Of a stretch of DNA of 64,000 nt, positions 38,118 through 47,148 are shown in pieces. Every line of letters starts with the position of its first letter. Positions within the stretch are counted from its first letter, which is position 1. Location: positions 119,627 through 183,626 of the forward strand of contig NZ_JALXKS010000001.1 in NCBI RefSeq assembly GCF_025144725.1, given 5' to 3'. The stretch is from Brevibacterium sp. p3-SID960. GTDB lineage: Bacteria; Actinomycetota; Actinomycetes; Actinomycetales; Brevibacteriaceae. A model generated the notes under the pieces. It saw nothing but the letters and a program-made list of their open reading frames with translations, was not told where the DNA came from and searched no databases. A program made the translations under genes and the position numbers.

Positions 38118-38220
38118 TTCCCCGTAGACTGGCACCGCCCTGCGCACATCCAGCATGGCTGAGGCCAGGGCGCTCTGACCCTGAACTGAGCGCAGTTCCG
38201 CCTGCCCTCGGCGGGAATGA

Positions 38221-38263
38221 CATGGGCCCTGACCGGCGATGTTCTCGCTGGTCAGGGCCCATG
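38221..38263. terminator. hairpin terminator after the glycosyltransferase operon and tRNA-Ser(CGA)
   Basis: Perfect 14-bp inverted repeat CATGGGCCCTGACC / GGTCAGGGCCCATG with a 15-nt loop. It lies 10 bp beyond the tRNA 3' end (minus strand) and 100 bp after the last glycosyltransferase gene. Confidence 0.8.
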
Positions 38264-38272
38264 TCTTATGCG

Positions 38273-38360
38273 CGGTAGCGGTGGGATTTGAACCCACGGT
38301 ACGGGGTTGCCGTACACAACATTTCGAGTGTTGCACCTTCGGCCGCTCGGACACGCTACC
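38273..38360 (-). tRNA. tRNA-Ser (anticodon CGA)
   Basis: 88 nt with a long variable arm. Acceptor stem GGTAGCG pairs with CGCTACC, the T-arm is GTGGGTTCAAATCCCAC, and the anticodon loop is CTCGAAA (CGA). Discriminator G, CCA not encoded. Confidence 0.97.
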
Positions 38361-38398
38361 GCGGAATACTCTACAACGGCTGCCCGGGTGCGGCCAAA

Positions 38399-38893
38399 TC
38401 AGCGGCGGGAGGCGAAGAACTCGATCAGCCCGGCCGCGCACTCCTGGGCACACACGCCGCCCACCACCTCGGGCACGTGCAGGCTCGCCCGATCCCGGGC
38501 GACGTCCCACACCGAACCGCAGGCGCCGGCCTTGTCGTCGTAGGCGCCGAAGACGACCCGCTCGACGCGGGCGGCCACAGCCGCACCGGCGCACATGACG
38601 CACGGTTCCAAGGTCACAACGAGTGTCGCACCGGTCAGCCGCCAGCTCCCGAGGTGCCGGCCGGCTTCGCGCAGCGCCTGCATCTCGGCGTGGGCGGTCG
38701 GGTCGTGCAGCGCCTCGCGCTCGTTGCAGCCGATGCCGATGATCTCTCCGGCAGCGTCGACGACGACGGCCCCGATCGGCACATCGGCACTGGCGTCGGT
38801 GCGGGCGGCGGCGGCGAGGGCAGCGCCCATCCACTCGCGATAGACCGCCGGGTGGGCGATGCCGCCGCGGTCAGCCGGCTGAGCCGAGGACAT
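38399..38893 (-). CDS. tadA: tRNA adenosine(34) deaminase
   Basis: 164 residues, cytidine-deaminase fold. Deaminates A34 of tRNA-Arg(ACG) to inosine, and that tRNA is encoded at 61.7 kb in this window. The zinc/catalytic motif HAE is at H68-E70 and PCVMC has C98 and C101. The family signatures VPIGAVVVD and LEPCVMCAGA are intact. ATG 38893 lies inside the 3' end of the upstream partner gene (23-nt overlap) with GGAGAAGG about 12 nt upstream. Essential in most bacteria that lack a tRNA-Arg able to read CGN otherwise. Confidence 0.93.
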   Translation of the reverse strand: MSSAQPADRGGIAHPAVYREWMGAALAAAARTDASADVPIGAVVVDAAGEIIGIGCNEREALHDPTAHAEMQALREAGRHLGSWRLTGATLVVTLEPCVMCAGAAVAARVERVVFGAYDDKAGACGSVWDVARDRASLHVPEVVGGVCAQECAAGLIEFFASRR

Positions 38894-39416
38894 CGGCGAA
38901 GCCGGCCTTCTCCCCGACGTGGGCGACGACCCGAGCTGGATCGGACTGGTAGCGGCTGACCTGCTCCAAGAGCTCATCGGCGGGGACGTCGCGATCGGCG
39001 TAGATGTCGGCATCTCCGCCCCAGACGGCGTCAGCTTCGGGTTCGAACATGTCGATTTCGGCTTCATCGTCGGCATCATCGTCATCAGCATCGTGTTCGG
39101 GACCGACGTCGAAGTGCTCGGACTCGTCGAGCGTGGACGGGCCGGAGTCGAGGTAGTCGGCGAAGATGTCGGCGTACGGGCTCTCCCCAGCGGCGGCGAT
39201 ATCGGAGATGAACACGCGCACCTCGTCATCGGCAAGCAGCCTGACGAGGGCGAACCACTCATCCTCGTGCTCGATGACGGCAACCGCTTCGCCGGCTTCA
39301 CCAGCGTTGCGCATCATCTCGATGAGATCGTCCAACGTTGCCGCATCCCGCATGTCGAGGTCGATGGGCCGGTATCCGTCCACGCTCTCGGTGAGAATCT
39401 CGGTGTAATAAGCCAT
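38871..39416 (-). CDS. tRNA adenosine deaminase-associated protein
   Basis: 181 residues. An acidic protein with a conserved N-terminal half (DGYRPIDLDMRDAATLDDLIEMMR, VAVIEHEDEWFALVRLLADDEVRVFISDIAAA) and an Asp/Glu-rich middle (DADDDDADDEAEID). This is the actinobacterial family that sits directly upstream of tadA, as here with a 23-nt overlap. Its function is unproved, and a helper role for TadA is inferred from the fixed neighbourhood. GGAGG lies 1-2 nt before ATG, which is unusually close. Confidence 0.85.
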   Translation of the reverse strand: MAYYTEILTESVDGYRPIDLDMRDAATLDDLIEMMRNAGEAGEAVAVIEHEDEWFALVRLLADDEVRVFISDIAAAGESPYADIFADYLDSGPSTLDESEHFDVGPEHDADDDDADDEAEIDMFEPEADAVWGGDADIYADRDVPADELLEQVSRYQSDPARVVAHVGEKAGFADVLGSAG

Positions 39417-39505
39417 GCCTCCATTCTGTCCGATGCCGGCTCAGCAGACCAGCCTCTTACCCGGATGCAGGAGCTCGACATCTGATCGGGTGACCGCAGG
39501 GCGGC

Positions 39506-39547
39506 TCGATCCAGTAGATCCAGGAGTCGATCCGGTAAATTCAGGAG
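39506..39547 (+). repeat. imperfect 21-bp tandem repeat carrying the upp -10 element
   Basis: TCGATCCAGTAGATCCAGGAG (one base over 20, 39506-39526) is repeated with four changes at 39527-39547. In the second copy the change creates TAAATT (39536-39541), 7 nt before the upp ATG, a plausible leaderless -10. Each copy also holds CAGGAG. Confidence 0.55.
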
Positions 39548-39548
39548 C

Positions 39549-40184
39549 ATGGAGCTCCACATCGCAGACCACCCGCTCATCGCCCATAAGCTCACCGTGC
39601 TGCGCGACGAGCGCACCGATCCCGGCCGCTTCCGCGGACTGACCGAAGAGCTCGTCGCGCTGCTGGCCTATGAGGCCACCCGCAGCATCCGCGTCGTCGA
39701 CAAGGAGATCGCCACCCCGGTCTGCCCGATGACCGGCACGAAGCTCGCCTCCCCCAGACCTGTGGTCGTGCCGATTCTGCGCGCCGGCCTCGGCATGCTC
39801 GACGGGATGCTCAAAATGCTGCCGACGGCTGAGGTCGGGTTCCTCGGGCTCGTCCGCGATGAGGAGACCCTCGAAGCCCACGCCTACGCCAACCGGCTGC
39901 CGAGCGACCTGCGCGACCGGCAGGTCTTCGTCATCGACCCGATGCTGGCCACCGGCGGCACCCTGGCAATGGCGATTGACTTCCTGCTCGAACGCGGCGT
40001 CTCCGACGTCACCGCGATCTGCCTCGTGAGCGCGCCTGAGGGTGTGCGCCACATCGAGGGGCGCTACGAGGGGATCGCGAATGTCACTGTCCACACAGCC
40101 GCCCTGGACGACAAGCTCAACGAGAAGGGTTACATCGTGCCCGGTCTCGGCGATGCCGGCGACCGCATGTACGGCGTGGTCTGA
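39549..40184 (+). CDS. upp: uracil phosphoribosyltransferase
   Basis: 211 residues, full length. Makes UMP from uracil and PRPP for pyrimidine salvage. The PRPP-binding loop is [29 protein letters not shown] and the uracil-binding C-terminus [16 protein letters not shown] are intact. The CAGGAG before ATG leaves only one base of spacing, so it is a poor ribosome-binding site. TAAATT 7 nt upstream suggests a leaderless message. Divergent from the tadA pair, a common actinobacterial arrangement. Confidence 0.95.
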   Translation: MELHIADHPLIAHKLTVLRDERTDPGRFRGLTEELVALLAYEATRSIRVVDKEIATPVCPMTGTKLASPRPVVVPILRAGLGMLDGMLKMLPTAEVGFLGLVRDEETLEAHAYANRLPSDLRDRQVFVIDPMLATGGTLAMAIDFLLERGVSDVTAICLVSAPEGVRHIEGRYEGIANVTVHTAALDDKLNEKGYIVPGLGDAGDRMYGVV

Positions 40185-40202
40185 GCCGGGGCGCCGATGT
40201 GC

Positions 40203-40229
40203 GGCCCTGCCGATCCGCTCGGCGGGGCC
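40203..40229 (+). terminator. hairpin terminator of upp
   Basis: GGCCCTGCCGA / TCGGCGGGGCC with one G-U pair and a 5-nt loop, starting 18 bp after the upp stop. Confidence 0.6.
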
Positions 40230-40294
40230 GTCGCAGAGCGCGGGGCCCGCGGAGCGCGGCGCCCGCGAAGCTGTGACGTAGACCCGCCCTTCGT

Positions 40295-40310
40295 GTCATA
40301 AAACGTCATA
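40295..40310 (+). promoter_or_regulatory. OmpR/PhoB-type direct repeat (GTCATA x2)
   Basis: GTCATA at 40295-40300 and 40305-40310, exactly one helical turn apart, in GTGTCATAAAACGTCATAGA. The layout resembles a pho box (paired CTGTCAT half-sites). The 334-bp gap between upp and the next gene has no other gene. A possible -10 (AATAAT, 40360-40365) follows 50 bp downstream. Confidence 0.4.
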
Positions 40311-40518
40311 GAAGTCTCAGATCTGCATCCGCCGATTGCATTGCGCGGAATCTGTGAAGAATAATGACAGCCATGCACCGTTCACCCTGTCACCGCCTCC
40401 CGCGCAGCGCCATCGCCATGATGCGCTGCGTCCGCGGCCTGCGGTGACGACAGGCTTGGGCCGCGGACGTGACGCACAATGCGCCTGACTCCACTGCTCA
40501 TTCCCAAGGACGACGAAC

Positions 40519-41301
40519 ATGACTGCCTCACCCCTTCCGTTCCATCCACGCAGCGCCGTAGCCACACGCCGCCAGGGAGCCCGATTGACCCCCGTTGATC
40601 CCGCCACCGCGCCCCGCGTCTTCGGCCCGTCCGGTCGCAGCCGCCAAACCGGCGACGCCCCGGCCCCCAAGCCGGCCCGCGGCATCATCGTCTACATCGG
40701 CCTCGATGAGGACAAGGCAGCCGAAGACGGCACCAACCTCACCGCCATCGCCCAGTCGCTGCAGGAGCACATCCGCGCACTCTCCCCGCAGGCCGAAGCG
40801 CAGACCGTCATCGCCCTGGCCCCCGATGGGCCGGACCGCGACCTCGACGCCGTGCGGGCCGTGGCCACCGGCTCACCGGCAGCCACCGGCACCCCGGCCG
40901 GCCGGCACGGCCCAGTGCGCTCCCGTGTGCCGGCCCGCGTGCGCCCACCCCAGCTGAGCGAGGAGTCCGCGCCGCAGGCCGCGACCCGAGTGCGCATCGA
41001 CATCCCGCGCCGCGAGGTCACCGTCGACGGACAGCTGGCGGCCGTGACGACCAGGGAGTTCGACCTGCTCGCCACGCTCGTTTCAGCGGCCGGTTCGACG
41101 CTCTCGCGCGGTGACCTCATCACCGCGCTGTGGGGTGAGAGCCCTGAGCGACCCGATGAGCGCACCGTCGATGTGCACATCCGGAGGCTGCGCAATCGGC
41201 TCGGCGCCTTCTCCTCGATCGTGCGCACGATTCGCGGGGCCGGCTACCGCTACGACGCCCACCCCGACGTCACCGTCTGGACGGCGACTGCCTCTCGGTG
41301 A
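40519..41301 (+). CDS. winged-helix DNA-binding protein (OmpR/PhoB C-terminal type) without receiver domain
   Basis: 260 residues. The C-terminal 95 residues form a Trans_reg_C winged helix (IDIPRREVTVDGQLAAVTTREFDLLATL, LITALWGES, RTVDVHIRRLRNRLG, IRTIRGAGYRY). Instead of a phospho-acceptor receiver, the N-terminus is a disordered segment (1-50) and a short alpha/beta segment (about 55-125, IIVYIGLDEDKAAEDG...) with no conserved Asp triad. So it is an orphan transcription regulator that two-component phosphorylation probably does not control. AAGGA lies about 9 nt before ATG. Pho-box-like repeats upstream could be its own operator. Confidence 0.8.
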   Translation: MTASPLPFHPRSAVATRRQGARLTPVDPATAPRVFGPSGRSRQTGDAPAPKPARGIIVYIGLDEDKAAEDGTNLTAIAQSLQEHIRALSPQAEAQTVIALAPDGPDRDLDAVRAVATGSPAATGTPAGRHGPVRSRVPARVRPPQLSEESAPQAATRVRIDIPRREVTVDGQLAAVTTREFDLLATLVSAAGSTLSRGDLITALWGESPERPDERTVDVHIRRLRNRLGAFSSIVRTIRGAGYRYDAHPDVTVWTATASR

Positions 41302-41431
41302 CCACCGCCTCGGCGCCGGTCGCAAGCCCCAGTCGCCGGGCTGCCCGAAGGCGCTGTGAGACCTTGCTGTGAGTCCCCTGCCCGGGCGCTCTCACCAGGG
41401 TGCCCTTAAGCGTTCAATCAGCTTGACGGCC

Positions 41432-41447
41432 TATAGTTCAACCGATG
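41432..41447 (+). promoter_or_regulatory. -10 element for a leaderless transcript
   Basis: TATAGT at 41432-41437, 7 nt before ATG 41445, with no ribosome-binding site. Confidence 0.5.
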
Positions 41448-42374
41448 CAGAAACGTCAGTCTTCGCCCGGCAAGGGCATTGTCGTCTTCGTGGTGGGGCT
41501 GCTGCTGGCCGCCCTGCTCGCGGTGCATACCCTCATCCCGACGACCCGCGGGATCGCGCTCATCGTCGAATCCATGCTGCCGTGGGCGTGGGTGCTGCTG
41601 GTCCTGCTGCTCATCGGCGCACTCATCCGGTTCTCCGTCTTCGGCATCCTCGGCGTGCTCATCCCCGCGCTCGTGTGGGGTGGCATGTTCTACCCGTATC
41701 TGCGCCCGGCTGACGCACCGGATGACGCCGATATCGTCGTCGCCAGCCAGAACGTCGGCGCACGCATGCCGCAGCCGACAGCCACCGCGCAGAACCTCAT
41801 CAACCACGACCCCGATGTCGTGGCCGTCCAGGAGATCGAATCGCTGTCGGGCAGGATCATCGAAAAGCAGCTCGACTCGGCTTTCGAGCACACTGCGGTG
41901 ACCGACACGATCGGGATCTGGTCGCGCTGGCCGATGACGAAGCCCGAGGAGATCGACCTTGGCATGCAGTGGCCGCGCGCCATCGCCACTACGCTGAAGA
42001 CCGATAAGGGCAATGTGCGCCTGTACTCAGTCCATATGCCCTCGGTGCGCCCGGGTCAGGAGTCGCTGCGCAATTCGGCGCTGAGCGAGCTGGCTGAGCG
42101 GGTCAGGTCCGAGGACGCCCAGCGGGTCATCGTCGCCGGCGACTTCAACTCAGCGAACTCCGACCGCTACTTCAAGGAGCTCAGCTCCGAACTCACCGAC
42201 ACCCGGGAATCAGTCGGCGGCGGGTTCGGGTTCACCTGGCCCAGCGTGTTCCCGGTCGTGCGCCTGGACCATGTGCTCGTCCGCGGACTCGACCCGGCCG
42301 GCGACCGTGTGCTCGCGCGAGGCACAAGCGATCACCGGGCGATCATCAGCTACCTCGACGTCCCGGCCGGCTGA
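41445..42374 (+). CDS. membrane-anchored endonuclease/exonuclease/phosphatase family protein
   Basis: 309 residues. Three N-terminal membrane helices (about 10-30, 40-62, 65-85), then an outward-facing EEP domain (about 95-307): ASQNVGARMP, the metal-binding Glu in VVAVQEIESL, VIVAGDFNSANSD, and the C-terminal SDHRAI. It has the DNase I/sphingomyelinase-like catalytic residues, so a nuclease or phosphodiesterase acting outside the membrane is likely. The gene runs towards the marP gene with only 4 bp between the stops. Leaderless promoter (TATAGT). Confidence 0.85.
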   Translation: MQKRQSSPGKGIVVFVVGLLLAALLAVHTLIPTTRGIALIVESMLPWAWVLLVLLLIGALIRFSVFGILGVLIPALVWGGMFYPYLRPADAPDDADIVVASQNVGARMPQPTATAQNLINHDPDVVAVQEIESLSGRIIEKQLDSAFEHTAVTDTIGIWSRWPMTKPEEIDLGMQWPRAIATTLKTDKGNVRLYSVHMPSVRPGQESLRNSALSELAERVRSEDAQRVIVAGDFNSANSDRYFKELSSELTDTRESVGGGFGFTWPSVFPVVRLDHVLVRGLDPAGDRVLARGTSDHRAIISYLDVPAG

Positions 42375-42378
42375 GCGT

Positions 42379-43605
42379 TCAGCCGGTCTGCGTCTGCTGC
42401 TGATACTGCGGCACCTGCTCAGCGCACCGGCCGGTGTTCACCGGTACCGCAGCCTGCTGGCCGCGGCGCAGGATGCCGTCGATCTCATCGAGGGTGAGCG
42501 CATAGCCGGTCTCCGCCTCAGTGGCCGAGCGCGCGAACACCATTCCCACGACTCGGCCCTCGGCGTCGAGCAAGGGGCCGCCGGAGTTGCCTGAGCGCAC
42601 GACCCCGCGCACCGAGTAGATGTCGCGGGTGACGCTGCCCTCGTTGTAGATGTCGAGACCGCGGGCTGAGAGCTGTTCGCGCACGCGCGCCGGCGAGATC
42701 GTGTACGGCCCGTTCTCCGGGAATCCGACGAGCACGGAGTCTGCCCCGGCGCCGAGGTCGGAGCCGAGTTCCAACGCCGGTGCCGGCAGGGCGGGCACCC
42801 GCAGCACCGCCGCATCGGTGCCGGGGTCGAAGGCGACGACTTCGGCGCTGTACGGTTCGCCGGTGCCGGCGATCTGCACGGTCAGCGACTGAGCGCCGGC
42901 CACGACGTGGGCGTTGGTGGCGACGAGCCCGTCACCGTAGACCCAGCCGGTGCCCTCCTGCAGCCGGCCGCATTCGGTGCGGGAGGTCACGACCTTGACG
43001 ACCGAACCGTCGACCTGACGGCCGACGTCGACCATCGCCGGGTTCGGTTCGCCGACCCCGCGGATGCGTTCGCGCTGGCCTTCGAAGACCTGCGGGAAGC
43101 CGTTGTCGGCCAGGGCGGTGCCGAGGGTGCCGAGCGCCTCGGTCGAGGTGATCGGCAGCATCCGGTCCATTGCGGCGACAATCGCCGAGTCGGCCACCCA
43201 CCGGTTGGGCTGCAGGAACGGGGTGGTGCGGATCCAGCCGGCGGCCAGCCAGATGACGAGCAGGGTGGCGATGACGCTCGACAGGGCCCCGCCGGTGGCG
43301 TCGAGTCCGCGGCCGCTGGGGCTGGTGAGCCTGGTGCGCAGGTAGGCGCCCAGCAGCCCGAGCCCCACCGAGCAGGTGATGGCCAGGAGCAGCGGCAGCA
43401 GCACCTCGGCGGCAGGATGGCTGCGGTCGTGGACGATGTCGGTGCTCACCAGCAGCTCGGCGACCGGGCCGGCGAGCAGTCGGCCGAGCACAAGACCGAG
43501 GATGAAGCCGACGAGCGTCGAGGCGCCGACGAGGAAGCCGCGACTCCAGCCGAGCAGCAGCGCGCCGATGGCGAGCAGAACGATGACGGCGTCGACAGCG
43601 GCCAC
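42379..43605 (-). CDS. MarP-type membrane serine protease
   Basis: 408 residues. Four membrane helices in a CvpA-like N-terminal part (1-150) and a periplasm-side chymotrypsin-like protease domain (about 190-390). The triad is H233 (TNAHVV), D264 (GTDAAVL) and S341 (SGNSGGPL). Two cysteines flanking the domain (C207 and C397 region) match the disulfide of mycobacterial MarP, which is needed for survival in acid and oxidative stress. The start is GTG 43605, 8 bp after the stop of the PrsW-like gene, so the two form an operon. Confidence 0.9.
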   Translation of the reverse strand: MAAVDAVIVLLAIGALLLGWSRGFLVGASTLVGFILGLVLGRLLAGPVAELLVSTDIVHDRSHPAAEVLLPLLLAITCSVGLGLLGAYLRTRLTSPSGRGLDATGGALSSVIATLLVIWLAAGWIRTTPFLQPNRWVADSAIVAAMDRMLPITSTEALGTLGTALADNGFPQVFEGQRERIRGVGEPNPAMVDVGRQVDGSVVKVVTSRTECGRLQEGTGWVYGDGLVATNAHVVAGAQSLTVQIAGTGEPYSAEVVAFDPGTDAAVLRVPALPAPALELGSDLGAGADSVLVGFPENGPYTISPARVREQLSARGLDIYNEGSVTRDIYSVRGVVRSGNSGGPLLDAEGRVVGMVFARSATEAETGYALTLDEIDGILRRGQQAAVPVNTGRCAEQVPQYQQQTQTG

Positions 43606-43613
43606 GGGTGGGG

Positions 43614-45209
43614 TTACCTGCGCATTGCCTGGTTGAAGCCCTGCGGCTGCTGGACGCGGCGCATCATGTTCGTGCGGATCTTGACGAACTGGTCGAGTTC
43701 GTACTTCTCGACCTGCCGTTCCTTCTCCCCGCCGACGCCGGCGAGCACCCGGGTGCGGATGCTGGCGAGGTCGGCGGACTTGCGGATGAGGCGGCGCATC
43801 TCCGGAAGCGCGCCGGGGTACTGGTTGGCCCAGCGCTTGCCGGCGCGGCGGCCCTTCCAGGTGCCGAGCATGTCGACCTCACCGTGGGTCAGCCAGCCGG
43901 CGTTGGCGTAGTCGCCGAGCGACTGGCGGGTGTGGATCGACTCATTTCGGCGCAGCAGCAGTCCGCTGCCGAGCCAGAAGCCGGACATGATGGCCGACAG
44001 AACGACCATGATGGCGAGTCCGACAATGCCCAGCGAGCCGGTGATGGTGGCGGTGCCGTTCCACAGAGCGTGGAGGAACATGCCGGCGATGAGGCCGGGG
44101 ATCCACATGAGCACGACGAGCCACCACTGGCCGCGGCGGGCGGCGAAGCCGATGGACAGGCCGTGGCAGATGACGAAGGTCGAATGCAGCAGCGGGCTGA
44201 GCACCCCGCGCATGATGAAGGTCATCGCCAGGCCGCCGACAGCGGCCTCTTCGAATGACGAGGAGAGGTAGAGCAGATTCTCGGTGAAAGCAAAGCCGGC
44301 GCCGATGAGAGAGCCGTAGACCCAGCCGTCGAGGGGTCCTTCGAAGTACTTGCGGGCGGCGAGGACGATGACGACGAGGAAGATGCCCTTCGTCGTCTCC
44401 TCGAACAGCGGGGCGAAGACGACCGCGCCGAGCACATCGCCGGACGCGTCGATGCCGACCAGGGCCAGAGCGCTGATGCCGATGACCTGCGCGATGAGCG
44501 TCATGATGATCGAGGCGACTGCACCCCACAGCAGGCAGGCGATGAGCAGCAGGAGAGGCTGCGGCTTCCAGCGGTCGAACCACCACACCATGAGCATGAT
44601 GAACAGCAGCGGGACCGCCGCCAGCAGGATGACGATCGGCCCGGCCGGCAGCAGAACAGCACTGAAGCCGAGGATGAGAAGCAGGCCGAGACCGAGCAGT
44701 GCGACAAGACCGATGCTCACGATGGTGCGGGCGAGATCGGCGCCTTCGGTCGGGTTGGCCAGCTGGGGCTGACGCTGGATCGCCTGCGTGACCCACGGCT
44801 GTTCCGAGGGCCCGCCGGTGTGCGGCTGGAGCTGCGCGCGCATGCGCATCTCCTGGGTCACCGTCGGGGAGAACCGCGGCTGCGCATAGGCGCGCTGCTC
44901 CGGCTGGCCGTAGCCGCCGGGGCCGACCGGCTGACCGTGCGGCGCCGGCTGCTGAGGCGGGAAGGGCCGGCCGTGCGGATGGTCGTGCGGTCCCGGCTGC
45001 CGAGGTGCCGGACCGGAGCCGTGCGGGCCGGGCTGCGGCTGGGGACGGAACCGGGCGTGCGCGGGTTGCTGCTGCGGATGTGGATGGCCCTGCTGAGGGT
45101 AAGGATGGCCCTGCTGCGGGCGGGGGTGACCCTGCTGCGGGAAGGGCTGGCCGTGCGGAGGTCGCTGGGGAGGCTGACCCTGGGGGCCGGGGTAACGCGG
45201 GTCAGACAT
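43614..45209 (-). CDS. PrsW-family intramembrane metalloprotease-like protein
   Basis: 531 residues. The first about 110 residues are a Pro/Gln/His-rich disordered tail with HPxPQQG repeats. Eight to nine membrane helices follow, with the PrsW motifs LFEETTKG, GAGFAFTENLLY, STFVICHGLSIG and MFLHALWN, which carry the Glu/His metal residues. About 120 cytoplasmic residues end the protein. PrsW proteins in Bacillus cleave an anti-sigma factor, but here no anti-sigma factor is adjacent. Upstream of marP in a likely two-gene operon. GAGGG lies 8 nt before ATG. Confidence 0.85.
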   Translation of the reverse strand: MSDPRYPGPQGQPPQRPPHGQPFPQQGHPRPQQGHPYPQQGHPHPQQQPAHARFRPQPQPGPHGSGPAPRQPGPHDHPHGRPFPPQQPAPHGQPVGPGGYGQPEQRAYAQPRFSPTVTQEMRMRAQLQPHTGGPSEQPWVTQAIQRQPQLANPTEGADLARTIVSIGLVALLGLGLLLILGFSAVLLPAGPIVILLAAVPLLFIMLMVWWFDRWKPQPLLLLIACLLWGAVASIIMTLIAQVIGISALALVGIDASGDVLGAVVFAPLFEETTKGIFLVVIVLAARKYFEGPLDGWVYGSLIGAGFAFTENLLYLSSSFEEAAVGGLAMTFIMRGVLSPLLHSTFVICHGLSIGFAARRGQWWLVVLMWIPGLIAGMFLHALWNGTATITGSLGIVGLAIMVVLSAIMSGFWLGSGLLLRRNESIHTRQSLGDYANAGWLTHGEVDMLGTWKGRRAGKRWANQYPGALPEMRRLIRKSADLASIRTRVLAGVGGEKERQVEKYELDQFVKIRTNMMRRVQQPQGFNQAMRR

Positions 45210-45300
45210 GTGCTGCGCCCTCTCAGTCCATATCGCAAGTGGTCGATGGTCTCGGTATCTTCTCAGTCTACGCACGCGCACGGACACCGCTGGTCAGCTC

Positions 45301-45330
45301 GTGTGGCAGATGCGGCACACTCTGCCACAC
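45301..45330 (-). terminator. hairpin terminator downstream of mqo
   Basis: Perfect 10-bp stem GTGTGGCAGA / TCTGCCACAC with a 10-nt loop. It lies between mqo and the PrsW-like gene, both on the minus strand, so the latter has its own promoter. Confidence 0.75.
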
Positions 45331-45437
45331 CCGCCTCTGTTCCGGCCGCAGGAGAGCTGTGCCGGAACCGAACCGCCGCCTCGGGCACGGCCGAGGCCGC
45401 CGAGTGCGGCACCCGGCGGCCTCCGTGCGCCGCAGCC

Positions 45438-46937
45438 TCAGTCCAGGTCACGGTTCTCGCGCGGGGTGATCTGCAGAGTACGGGTGGTGTACTCGGACAG
45501 TTCGTCGAGCAGCGCCTCGTCCTCGTGCAGCTGGCGGCCGAGCGAAGGCACCATGTCCTTCAGGCGCGCCTCCCAGCCGTCGTACTGGCGCGGGAAGCAC
45601 TTCTTGAGCAGGTTGAACATGATCGGCGCGGCCGTCGAGGCGCCCGGTGAAGCACCGAGCAGGGCAGCCAGCGAGCCGTCGGCCGCGGAGATGAGCTCGG
45701 TGCCGAAGCCGAGTACGCCGCCCTTGTCCTTGTCCTTCTTCATGACCTGGACGCGCTGGCCGGCGGTGATGAACTCCCAGTCGGCCGGGTTGACCTCGGG
45801 GGTGAAGTCGGCGAGCGCCTCATAGCGCTTCTTCTTCGTCGAGGCGAGCTCGCCGAGCAGGTAGCTGACGAGGTCGAAGTTGTCCTTGGCGACGTTGAGC
45901 ATGACCGGCAGGTTGTTGCCGCGCACCGAGAACGGCAGGTCGGTGAACCGGCCCTTCTTGAGGAACTTCGGGGTGAAACCGGCGTACGGGCCGAACATGA
46001 GGTATTCCTTGCCCTGCACGACGCGGGTGTCGAGGTGCGGAACCGACATCGGCGGGGCACCGAAGGCAGCCTGGCCGTAGACCTTCGCGTGGTGACGGGA
46101 GACGAGCTCGGGGTTCGAGGTGCGCAGGAACAGACCGGAGACCGGGAAGCCGCCGTAGCCGTGGCCCTCGGCGATGCCGGAGCGCTGCAGCAGGTGCAGC
46201 GCACCGCCACCGGCGCCGACGAACACGAACTTCGCATCGACGGCGAAGGTCTCACCAGCGGTCGTGTTCTTCACGTGCACCCGCCAGCCCTCGGCGGTGC
46301 GATTGAGGTCGGCGACCTCATGGCCGGTCAGGATCTGGGCGTTCTTCGTACCCGCGTGGGTGAGCAGCTGGCGCGACAGCGAACCGAAGTCGACGTCGGT
46401 GCCGGTGTCGAACTTCGACAGCGCGTTGACCTGGCCGGGACCGCGGTTCTCGAACATCAGCGGCAGCCACTCGGCCTGCACGGCCGGGTCGTCGGTGTAC
46501 TCCATCTCCTTGAACAGCGGGTTGCGCACCATCGTCTCGTAGCGGGCGCGGATGTAGTCCCGGCCCTTCTCGCCCCGGCCATAGGAGATGTGCGGAACCT
46601 GGTTGATGAAGGTGGAGGGATCGGTGAGCACGCCTTCGTCGACGAGATGCGACCAGAACTGGCGCGAGACGTGGAACTGCTCATTGATGTTGATCGCCTT
46701 GGTGATGTCGACGTGGCCGTCGGCATCGGCCGGCGAGTAGTTGAGCTCGCACAGCGCGGCGTGGCCGGTGCCGGCGTTGTTCCACGGGTCCGAGCTTTCG
46801 CGGGCGACGTAGTCGAGGCGCTCGTAGACGCGGACATCCCACTCCGGCTGAAGCTCAGCCAGCAGCGCCGCCAGCGTGGCGCTCATGATGCCGCCGCCGA
46901 TGAGGACGACGTCGGCGCTTTCCTTCGTGTAAGTCAT
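45438..46937 (-). CDS. mqo: malate:quinone oxidoreductase
   Basis: 499 residues, the usual length. Membrane-associated FAD enzyme that oxidises L-malate and reduces quinone, replacing or backing up malate dehydrogenase in the citric acid cycle. The dinucleotide motif is VVLIGGGIMSATLAALLAEL at the N-terminus, ARESSDPWNNAGTGHAALCELNY binds FAD, and the family segments GVLGFGTELISAADGSLAALLGASPGAST and LHEDEALLDE are intact. TAAACT (minus strand, 47013-47008) is a -10 about 70 nt before ATG, and GAGGG is the ribosome-binding site. Confidence 0.96.
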   Translation of the reverse strand: MTYTKESADVVLIGGGIMSATLAALLAELQPEWDVRVYERLDYVARESSDPWNNAGTGHAALCELNYSPADADGHVDITKAININEQFHVSRQFWSHLVDEGVLTDPSTFINQVPHISYGRGEKGRDYIRARYETMVRNPLFKEMEYTDDPAVQAEWLPLMFENRGPGQVNALSKFDTGTDVDFGSLSRQLLTHAGTKNAQILTGHEVADLNRTAEGWRVHVKNTTAGETFAVDAKFVFVGAGGGALHLLQRSGIAEGHGYGGFPVSGLFLRTSNPELVSRHHAKVYGQAAFGAPPMSVPHLDTRVVQGKEYLMFGPYAGFTPKFLKKGRFTDLPFSVRGNNLPVMLNVAKDNFDLVSYLLGELASTKKKRYEALADFTPEVNPADWEFITAGQRVQVMKKDKDKGGVLGFGTELISAADGSLAALLGASPGASTAAPIMFNLLKKCFPRQYDGWEARLKDMVPSLGRQLHEDEALLDELSEYTTRTLQITPRENRDLD

Positions 46938-47148
46938 GAAATCCCTCGGATCGTAAGGTCAGGCCGCCCTGTGGGGCACGCCGCTGATAATTGGAGGATC
47001 ATCACGCAGTTTACTCCTCGTCCACGCCGCCTCCGAACATGGGGGAGGCCCTGCTCTCGCGTGCTGCGGCGACTGTGGATGGCGAGCGTGTGTCCACAGC
47101 CGTGCCCGAGGTGTTCTGTCGTTGGCGGGCGTCCGCTGGACTGGGGGC

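Noticed and set aside
31653..38360. Glycosyltransferase cluster as a genomic island inserted at tRNA-Ser(CGA)
   Set aside because: The tRNA is intact, no integrase or duplicated tRNA end was seen, and base composition matches the surroundings.
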